A DNA stretch of 64,000 bases, from assembly GCF_027595985.1 (NCBI RefSeq), contig NC_073305.1:165202172-165266171 (forward strand), in the 5' to 3' direction. The notes beneath the pieces were generated by a model. That model made no database searches, was not told the origin of the DNA, and saw nothing but the letters and a program-made list of their open reading frames with translations. The DNA is from Sorex araneus (lineage: Eukaryota; Chordata; Mammalia; Eulipotyphla; Soricidae). Shown one piece after another: positions 32,414 through 64,000 of the stretch (the first letter of the stretch is position 1; each line of letters begins with the position of its first letter). The translations under genes and the position numbers were made by a program.

Positions 32414-32522
32414 AAGACTAATATTTTTATGTAAGATCTTAAATCCAAAAGACAAAGTGACTAATTGGATCCCTTTTGGATAAGATTTCTGAGTTTGTGC
32501 TTGAGATAGAAATGAGAAACTC

Positions 32523-32656
32523 CAGGGGCCAGGGAGACAGGACAGCAAGTAAGGCTGACCTGGGTCCAATCTCCAGCACTCCATATGGTACCCCAAGCCC
32601 CACACAGGAGTAAGCCCTGAGCACCCCCAGGTGTGGCCTCAAAACAAAAAAACAAT
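32523..32656 (+). mobile_element. SOR-type SINE with internal deletion
   Basis: aggggccagggagacaggac runs to ctgacctgggtccaatctcc with the usual middle of the head missing. The end is caggtgtggcctcaaaacaa. Confidence 0.7.
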
Positions 32657-32818
32657 TAAAGAGAAAGTCCTTTCGGTAAATGAAGTCAGAGTGAGGATTT
32701 TCCCACACACATAAATAAAATGAAGCAAGGTCATATGTCACTGAGGCCATGGAACGGCAAAGGTAGGCTGTGCACCAACAAACACGATTTACTCTCCAGA
32801 AAAAGTCATCCTGACCCC

Positions 32819-32824
32819 TTTATT
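32819..32824 (-). terminator. REPS1: Candidate REPS1 poly(A) signal
   Basis: Reads AATAAA on the - strand about 175 nt after the REPS1 stop. A GT-rich stretch (gtgtttgttggtg on the - strand, near 32777-32790) lies about 30 nt further on, as expected for a downstream element. Other AATAAA on this strand, such as 31349-31354, could extend the UTR. Confidence 0.45.
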
Positions 32825-32997
32825 GTTGAAATTAAAAAATAAAAGATACTTAAATACAATGGTGAACATATAGAGCAAAAGAGAATCATAAAATTTAATG
32901 TTGAATTAAGCAGTGAGCTGAACGTTTGGGTTTCCAACTTGGCTTTGAACCCAAAACTGCTTAAAAATGGGTATGTTCACAGTTAACGGCAGTTGGC
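32825..32997 (-). other. REPS1: REPS1 3' UTR, minimal extent
   Basis: A/T-rich, repeat-free sequence between the stop codon and the first AATAAA on this strand. It may be longer if a distal signal is used. Confidence 0.5.
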
Positions 32998-57631
<24,634 letters not shown>

Positions 57632-58832
57632 CTGCAGTTTAAAGACAAGGAGACAGTTAAAAAGTGTACTCTGTCTACTGAATATACTCAAACAGTTAAG
57701 CATATTAAAATACATTTTTTTTAAAAGACTCATGGAGTGAGCTGCGGTGTGCGGAAGCGGACAACCTGGTGGGGATGTGGTACTGGAACACCATCTACAT
57801 GAAACCCGATCTTTAGCAACAGTATTGTAAATCAGTGTTCCCCAAAACAAAACCTCACAAAACATTTTCACTAATTATGAATGATCTGAGTTTCTTTCCT
57901 TTTCTCATGTTCCCAAAATAAACATTTTAAAATAACAGGGCCAAGATTTATTCCTCCCATTTCTTCTCTAGCTGCAACTATAGCTTCCTATGGAAAAAAA
58001 AATCTAATTCGGAATATTTTAAAAAGTAGTTACACTTGACAATAATGTAAACAGTGAGTCACATTCTAATAAGAGATGCATCCATACCAGTTCCCAAAGT
58101 GCACTGCATGGGATATTCATCACTAACTTATTTCAAAGACTTTTTGTACAAATAATAATGGGGACACTATATAATTATCTGTTGGAAGATCCCATCTGTA
58201 TGTCAAAGAGCAAATAACTGTATTTCCCTCCAAAGAAAAGTTCATTTTAGCCAAATAAAGATCCCTCAATATTCCCTTGTAATATACTCTGGAAATGGAT
58301 GATGTATATGGATTCATTCACATTTCTCCGAAAAGTTTCCCTCGGTACTGAAAAGGCCTATAGGTTTACAAGGCAGTTAACAAAAGGAGAGAAGAGAACC
58401 AGGCACTGGCAGAAAGCAAAGTCAATGAGCCCAGATGAAGCAAACATTTATCTTTAGGCTCACATCTACATATCTGTGGCTACAAAACCAGAACACAATT
58501 TACTTTGCTTTTATTGTGTGGCATACATTCTCTTTTCACCAACTAAAGGCTAAATTTAAAGTATCTCTGAAATTATAGTTTAAAAATGGAAGGAATGTCA
58601 ATGGTAACTAAATTCTGCTGCCAATCTTGCAGCAAAAGTTTCACATGGCTTTAACTATAATCCCAGCATGAAACCACATTAATTACCAAATTAATAGGCG
58701 CACATAATCTGCTTAGAATCTGTACTAAAAATATGAATCTACCAGTGATGTTGGGCAAGCTGAATAAAATGGCATAATTTTCATCAGAAGGAAAAATATT
58801 TTCTATTAAGTGTGGCACTATTTTCTTTCTAC

Positions 58833-58985
58833 TTTGGGGCTCTATTTTGGGCCACAACCAGTGGTGCTTGAGGGCTTTCTCCTGGCTCTGCATTCAGGGA
58901 TGACTTCTGGCAATGCTGTGGGGGCCACAGGCGGTGGCAGGAATGGATCCAGCCCTACAGCTGGGCTACTTACTGCTCCAGCCCT
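58833..58985 (-). mobile_element. SOR-type SINE, older copy
   Basis: tattttgggccacaaccagt, ctctgcattcagggatgact, cttactgctccagccc. A possible L2 tail relic follows at 59080-59150 (tgcctaacatatgggaccta, catttattgaatgag). Confidence 0.65.
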
Positions 58986-59239
58986 GCGCATGTGGCCCAT
59001 TTTAAAGGGCCTAAACACGGTCATGTAAGAATTTAGCAATGCATAGGTTTTTTTCAGTGTCTACATAAGAAAATGCTAACATTTTAGTGCCTAACATATG
59101 GGACCTACTACAGAACAGGTAATCAAGCATTTATTGAATGAGTTGTTTTATGTGTTCTTCATTTAAATTAAGTTTACTCTTTGTTATTTTCCTAGAAAAA
59201 ATGATCTACTGATTATTGTTTTTTAATTTTTAAAAATTT

Positions 59240-59430
59240 TTACATGAATCACCGCACAGCCGATAGGGCATTTGCCTTGCACTCGGCCGAACCGGGTTTG
59301 ACTGCTCTGCCCCTCTTGGAGAGCCCGCAAGCTACTGAGAGTATCTCACCTGCACGGCAGAGTTTGGCAAGCTACCTGTGTTGTACTCGATATGACAAAA
59401 ACAGTAACAAGTCTCACAATGGAGACGAAT
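59240..59430 (+). mobile_element. SOR-type SINE, type II, 3' truncated
   Basis: accgcacagccgatagggca, gagtatctcacctgcacggc, then acagtaacaagtctcacaat. It stops at ggagacg, inside the stem-loop segment. Confidence 0.78.
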
Positions 59431-59504
59431 AGTATAAACAATTTCTTTCCAAGCTTCATATTCCATTACCGATTTTAAAAAAATTACCACTTGGGATGGT
59501 ATAC

Positions 59505-59775
59505 AAAGGGCCTAGCATGATGGCCTCTCTGTATCTGTATTGTAAACCATAATGCTCCAAAGTAGAGAGAGAAAAAGAAGGAAACTGCCCGCCACAGAGG
59601 CGGGGGGGGGGGGGGGGGGAGGGGGGGAGGCATGGGTGGTAGGAGGGATACCGGGGACATTGGTAGTGGGAAAGCTACACTGGTGGAGGGATGGGTGTTC
59701 AATTATTGTACGACTAAAACTCAATCATGAAAACTTTGTAACTGTATCTTACGGTGATTCAATTAAAAAAAAAAG
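59505..59775 (+). mobile_element. L1-like 3' tail, + strand, with poly(G)
   Basis: ctgtattgtaaaccataatg, a run of 19 or so G (59601-59619), acactggtggagggatgggt, tattgtacgactaaaactca, aactttgtaactgtatctta, gtgattcaatt and poly(A). Confidence 0.78.
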
Positions 59776-60580
59776 AGGAAGAAAAAGAAAGCTTACCAAG
59801 TAAGCAGATCATCAAAGGCCGAAGGAAAATCTATCTATTTAAAATTAAAACCAGATTTTTTTAAATGGGAGAATGTGCCAAACAAGGTATGAAAACACTC
59901 AAGCAAAATACTGATTAACTTGTAAGTATTAAAGATCTTTTAAAAGCAGTACTAATCAATATTTTATATAAAATGTAGTAGTTGACCTAGGTAAAGATCA
60001 ACAAGTAGATAGACGGCTTCCATCATTAAAGTTAATCTACCTAAAATAAGGACAACATTTTTATACAGAGAAGAAACAAGTACACTGGGGAGCATGAAGA
60101 AAAAACAATTAAAGAAATTTAACTTGGTGGGGGGATGGTAATCTAACAGGAGAACCAAAACAGGCATGAATTCAGAGGGTGAACATCTACTGAGAACGGA
60201 AAGGTGTAGGGCTGGGTAAGAAGTTAAGGCACTGTTTCTTAGAGTTCTCCTTCTAGCAGATGGCAGGCCATCTTTACTTCATTCATGACTTTCACAGCAC
60301 AATTGTAAAGAAAAGAAGCCATTTAGCGAAAGCATAATGAAGGCACTGTTAATTATCCTAGTGGACTGGACTCCCTCTCCGGTCCCAGTGCGCTATGTGT
60401 CATGACACACGACACGTCAGAGCAGCTCTAAGTCAGAGAGGCTTCAGAAAGAAGACACTTATTCTCAAGTTGTACATTCTCAGGTCAGTCAAGAGAAACT
60501 GGTATTTCCCCTTAATTGTTAAGTCCCAAAGCCAGTCATTTATAATGACTTTTTAAGTTAAGTATGTCTACATTCAAAGG

Positions 60581-60823
60581 GGGACTGGAGTGATAGCACA
60601 GCAGGTAGGGCATTTGCCTTGCACACAGCTGACCTGGGTTCAATTCCTCTGTCCCTCTCGGAGAGCCTGGCAAGCTACCAAGAGTATCCTGCCCGCATGA
60701 CAGAGCCTGGCAAGCTACCCGTGGTGTATTCGATATGCCAAAAACAGTAACGAGTCTCACAATGGAGATGTTACTGGTGCCTGCTCGAGCAAATCGATGA
60801 ACAATAGGAAGACAGTGACAGTG
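60581..60823 (+). mobile_element. SOR-type SINE, type II, with target-site duplication
   Basis: Complete forward copy: gggactggagtgatagcaca, gagcctggcaagctacccgt, and a gaagacagtgacagtg end with no A tail. A perfect 11-base duplication, acattcaaagg, lies at 60570-60580 and 60824-60834. Confidence 0.92.
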
Positions 60824-61079
60824 ACATTCAAAGGAGTACTGAACATATAGCTTACTATAAGGGCGGGGGGGAGGGGGAATCAGTAAGTTCTGTTCATTGC
60901 AAAATCAAAAAAATCCAAATTGATCATTTACAAAAGGCAATGCAGATTTAAATCTACTACTGTGTAATGAGAATGTCTACAGCAAATAAGACAAACTGCA
61001 TATGCTGGAACAGGATAAAAGAGTTTTGGCTACTTTAAAACTATGCTTAGACTTTGGTCTTGGATTATATAACTAAGAA

Positions 61080-61225
61080 ACCTAGCGGTAGGGAAAGTGG
61101 GGAGTGGAGAGAGGTGGGGAAGGGAGGGACCAGAATCAATGTAAGGACAGTGGTGGACAGTCCTGTGTACTCAAAACCATAAACGCCAACACTATTTTAA
61201 CAGACTGAACTACAGTGAAAATTTC
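61080..61225 (+). repeat. LINE-like repeat end, weak
   Basis: A G-rich stretch (ggtggggaagggagggacca), then gtaaggacagtggtggacag and acaccaacact-like sequence resemble the 22385-22475 repeat end. Confidence 0.35.
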
Positions 61226-61865
61226 TTAATCATCCAAAAAAGCAGTAAAGCAATAAAATACATATAGATTTAGGCTAAAAAAGTAATGTTTCTCTTTGTT
61301 ACACAGCACAAAGAGAAAGGTCAAAAAAAAGGTCAAGAAAAAACACTGAATTTCCAAAATTCAAACTTCAGCCTCAAAATCCAGGCAGTAGATCAAATTT
61401 ACAAAGACCCAGGTTTTATTTAAACAGAACAAAAACCCTATCACTGACTGCATGCAGAAGTCAGATTCACCCATCTGAATGCAATAGGTAACTGCATCAG
61501 ACGCGTTCTTAGAAAGCGACATACGACAGATTACGCTGGCCATTTTTCAAACGATTTAAAAGTCACAGCTTGAAATACAAGGCTCAATTTTTAAATCAAT
61601 GATACAGTCTGAGTCTCAATCTACCACAGCTTCTTCCCTTTGCTTACAAGCAAATAAAAAAAAAAGATTTTGGGGGTCTTCTTCGGGGAATAGGGGTGGG
61701 AACTAAAAACAGTTTAATTTTAATTTTTTTTAAATTTATAAATAATTTTATAAATTAAAATTTTTTATAAATCTATTAGGAACTTATTTTTAAATTTTTA
61801 CAGTTTTTTAAATGTAATTCGCAATCTGTTCCTGCACCTCTCAGCTACATTTGCCACATTTCACT

Positions 61866-61943
61866 TTGCTGTACTGAGACTCAAACTCAGGGCCTCATAC
61901 ATGTGAGGCAAGTGCTCTACCAATGAGCTACCTCCTGACCCTT
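61866..61943 (-). mobile_element. tRNA-Ala/ID-like element
   Basis: On the - strand: gtagctcattggtagagcac, ttgcctcacatgtatgaggc, cctgagtttgagtctcagta. This is a clear tRNA-Ala layout (A box tagctcattggtagag). It lacks the SOR head and is separate from the type II SINE next to it. Confidence 0.65.
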
Positions 61944-61951
61944 TGCATTTC

Positions 61952-62195
61952 CTCACTGTCACTGTCATCCCATTGCTCGTCGATTTGCTTGAGCAGGCAC
62001 CAGTAACGTCTCCATTGTAAGACTTGTTACTGTTTTTGGCATATCGAATATGCCACGGGGAGCTTGCCAGGCTCTGCCATGCAGGCGAGATACTCTCAGT
62101 AGCTTGCTGGGCTCTCTGAGAGGGGCGGAGAAATCGAACCCAGGTCGGCCGTGTGCAAGGCAAAAGCCCTACCTACTGTGCTATCGCTCCAGCCC
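61952..62195 (-). mobile_element. SOR-type SINE, type II
   Basis: Complete reverse copy: tcactgtcactgtcatccca, ggcaccagtaacgtctccat, the duplicated gcttgccaggctctg and gcttgctgggctctc, and ctgtgctatcgctccagccc. Confidence 0.9.
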
Positions 62196-62407
62196 TAGTC
62201 AAATAGGTAAATAAAAATACCCTTGAATCCAAATAACCTAACCCCAAACCCCCTAACTTTCAATTCAAGTTAGAGGTTAACTTAAAGCCTTCTAACTTCC
62301 TGAAATGATCAGGAAAATTCCCAAACAATCATGTTTCTGAAATTACTCAAATCGCTGCTAAGCGTTTTCTCAGAATTTATTCTTAAATTTTTACAGATCT
62401 TTAAATT

Positions 62408-62576
62408 GTAGGGCTTGGGGCCACACAGCATGCTCAGGAGCTATTTCAGACTCAGCTAAGGATTCACTTTGGGCTGTGCTCAAGGGATCGAATGTAGTAC
62501 CAGGGATCGAACCAGGGCAGGCCAAATGCAAGGCAAGTGCCTTACCCCCCTGCAAGACCTCTGCAGCCCACTGGTT
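62408..62576 (-). mobile_element. SOR-like SINE, old copy
   Basis: gggccacacagcatgctcag, taccagggatcgaaccaggg, gcaagacctctgcagccc. Confidence 0.55.
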
Positions 62577-62612
62577 TTTACCAACCAATGGTGATCTTAA
62601 CAATCAGCGTAC

Positions 62613-62775
62613 ATGGGGCCAGAGAGGGCACAGCAGGTAGGGCGCTCGCCTGCATGTAGCTGACCCAGGTTCAATGGTCCCCCGGCAACTCAAAGAGAGA
62701 TAGATCCCTGAATAGAGCCAGAAGGAAGCCCTGAGCACAACTGAGTGAGGTTTAATAACAAAACATAAACAAAAA
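62613..62775 (+). mobile_element. SOR-type SINE, old copy
   Basis: ggggccagagagggcacagc, gtagctgacccaggttcaat, agccctgagcacaactgagt. Confidence 0.6.
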
Positions 62776-62929
62776 AAAGTCAGTGTATTTTTAGTGTAGA
62801 GGTCAGGTTTTGAAGCATGACATCATATCTCCAGACTGAGAACAGAACGAAGAAGAGTAAATCAATGGTTAGAACGTGCCCAGGGTCACAGCAGTAAGCA
62901 GCCAAACTAGAAGTGCACTCAAGATTCTT

Positions 62930-63415
62930 TTATTTAGGGGAGAGGGGTGTGGGCAGTGGAAGGGGATAGGGGATGTCTCCCAAGCAGTGCTCAGGGGCCT
63001 GAGGGGCCACTGTGGAGATACTAGTTCAGCTAAGCAGCTTGACAGGCCCAGGAGTGCTGAGGATTGAACTGGGGGGCCTCCACATGCCGGGTAAGCATCC
63101 AACCCCCGAACCATCTCCCCGTCCCCATACTTAGATTCTTAATTCAAGGAGCACAGCAGTGGTAGGCATTTTATTCTCCTGCTAGGATATAGGCAATAAG
63201 GCCAGATCATATGCATTCCTACGCAGTAAACTGCTCTTCTGAAAGCCAAATTGTCCTTCGCGGTTTTTCTGTCTGCTTTTCAGCCACACCCAGAGGTGCC
63301 TGGGGGTGGTTCTCCAGCAGAGGTCAGGAGACCACACAGTACCGGGAATCAAACCTGAGCGCTGCATGTGAAGTGTGCGCTCTAGCACATGGAGCTGTGT
63401 CTCCTCTGACCCCCC
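62930..63415 (-). mobile_element. Two SOR-like SINEs, old copies
   Basis: 62930-63122 (agcagtgctcaggggcctga, gaaccatctccccgtcccc) and 63265-63415 (cagccacacccagaggtgcc, ctgtgtctcctctgaccccc). Confidence 0.55.
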
Positions 63416-63426
63416 AGTACTATTTT

Positions 63427-63472
63427 AACTTATCTTTACAAAAGATAAGTTTTATATCTTTATAAAAGATAT
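63427..63472. repeat. Two adjacent perfect inverted repeats
   Basis: aacttatcttt (63427-63437), loop aca, aaagataagtt (63441-63451); then atatcttt (63454-63461), loop ata, aaagatat (63465-63472). Confidence 0.9.
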
Positions 63473-63475
63473 GGA

Positions 63476-63657
63476 GGGGCTGGAGCGATAGCACAGTGGG
63501 TAGGGCTTTGCCTTGCACGCGGCCAACCCGGGTTCGAATCCCAGCATCCCATATGGTCCCCTGAGCACCGCCAAGAGTGATTCCTGAGTGTAGAACCAGG
63601 AGTAACCCCTGTGCATCGCCAGGTGTGACCCAAAAAAAGCAAAGCAAAAAAAAAAAA
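63476..63657 (+). mobile_element. SOR-type SINE, type I, young copy with target-site duplication
   Basis: Near-consensus ggggctggagcgatagcaca to gtgtgacccaaaaaaagc plus poly(A). aaaagatatgga flanks it on the left (to 63475) and the right (near 63654-63665). Confidence 0.92.
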
Positions 63658-63667
63658 GATATGGAAC

Positions 63668-63790
63668 TCCAGGGCTGGACTGTTAACACTGAACCCAGTT
63701 CAATCCCCACCACTGCATGGTCCCGGAGCACCTCCAAGAGAATCCCTGTGCACCAGGTGTGCTCCAGCCCCCACAAAATCCCCCTCTCCC
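63668..63790 (+). mobile_element. SOR-like SINE, deleted copy
   Basis: ccagggctggactgttaaca, ttcaatccccaccactgcat, ggtcccggagcacctccaag. Most of the head is missing. Confidence 0.5.
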
Positions 63791-63927
63791 AAAAGTACAA
63801 AATTCCTTCCATTAAAACAGCTACAGAAAAGTTGCATAGAATATGGAACAAAAGTATTAAGAATTTAATATTAGATTTTCATTTATTCAAAATTCAAAGT
63901 CAGCACGCTTATTTTTTTTATTCTTCA

Positions 63928-64000
63928 TAGCACAGCAGGTAGTGTGTTTGCCTTGCATGCAGCCAACCTGGGTTCGATTCCTCCATCCCTCTCGGAGAGC
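63928..64000 (+). mobile_element. SOR-type SINE, type II, cut by window end
   Basis: tagcacagcaggtagtgtgt, gggttcgattcctccatccc, tctcggagagc. The cctccatccctctcgg junction identifies type II. Confidence 0.8.

Larger units (their letters stand above)
30412..32818. other. Gap between the convergent genes, SINE-rich
   Basis: No coding sequence recognised. It holds SOR-type SINEs listed separately, plus a degenerate reverse piece near 31195-31290. Unassigned parts are 30412-30510, 30600-30735, 31110-31195, 31290-31575, 31740-31875 and 32060-32250. Confidence 0.6.
57632..64000 (-). other. REPS1: REPS1 intron, continues past the window
   Basis: No REPS1 exon (EH2 domain, AAFHLVVARKNGYDLPEKL type sequence) was found on the - strand, so the next exon is at least 6.4 kb upstream. 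57632-58830 and 59830-60570 hold nothing recognised. The rest is repeats listed separately. 61690-61830 is an extremely A/T-rich tract with short inverted repeats. Confidence 0.7.

Noticed and set aside
61361-61543. Short - strand frame tested as a REPS1 EH-domain exon
   Set aside because: No EH-domain motif and no fit with the remembered REPS1 sequence; flanking splice sites are not convincing.

Overview
This is a window of mammalian nuclear DNA. It is intron-rich, has split genes with GT-AG introns, and is packed with short interspersed repeats. The dominant repeat is a tRNA-headed SINE (head ggggctggagcgatagcaca, Pol III B box ggttcgattcc) that I recognise as the shrew SOR type. The likely source is therefore a shrew (Soricidae, probably Sorex). 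The species call is inference from the repeats; the gene calls rest on translated exons.

Two genes lie tail to tail. From the left, the 3' part of ECT2L runs on the + strand: eight coding exons from 7869 to 29651, 349 residues plus stop, giving the Dbl-homology (RhoGEF) domain and then the PH domain. From the right, the 3' part of REPS1 runs on the - strand: twelve coding exons from 57631 down to 32998, about 417 residues plus stop, giving everything after the second EH domain, including the proline-rich segments and the C-terminal coiled coil. The stop codons are about 3.35 kb apart. This matches the human 6q24.1 order as I remember it. Every exon-exon phase in both chains closes without a frameshift or stop.

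Layout: 1-7868 is ECT2L intron, mostly repeats. 7869-15990 holds the DH exons and the first PH exon. 15991-27646 is an 11.7 kb intron full of L1-like and SINE copies. 27647-29651 holds the last two ECT2L exons. 29652-32997 is the two 3' UTRs and a SINE-rich gap. 32998-57631 holds the REPS1 exons, and 57632-64000 is REPS1 intron.

Repeats fall in layers. Ancient MIR and L2 relics survive in the REPS1 introns. L1-like 3' ends share a G-rich tail. Two SOR-type SINE classes are present: type I with an A-rich tail, and type II, which lacks an A tail and ends in short acagtgat-like repeats. A few tRNA-Ala/ID-like elements also occur. Several copies have target-site duplications or are nested. I see no prokaryotic, viral or toxin system, and no strong evidence of a new gene. 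The most unusual signals are in the type II SINE (a conserved stem-loop, an internal duplication and a long variant) and in small splice-site features of REPS1.
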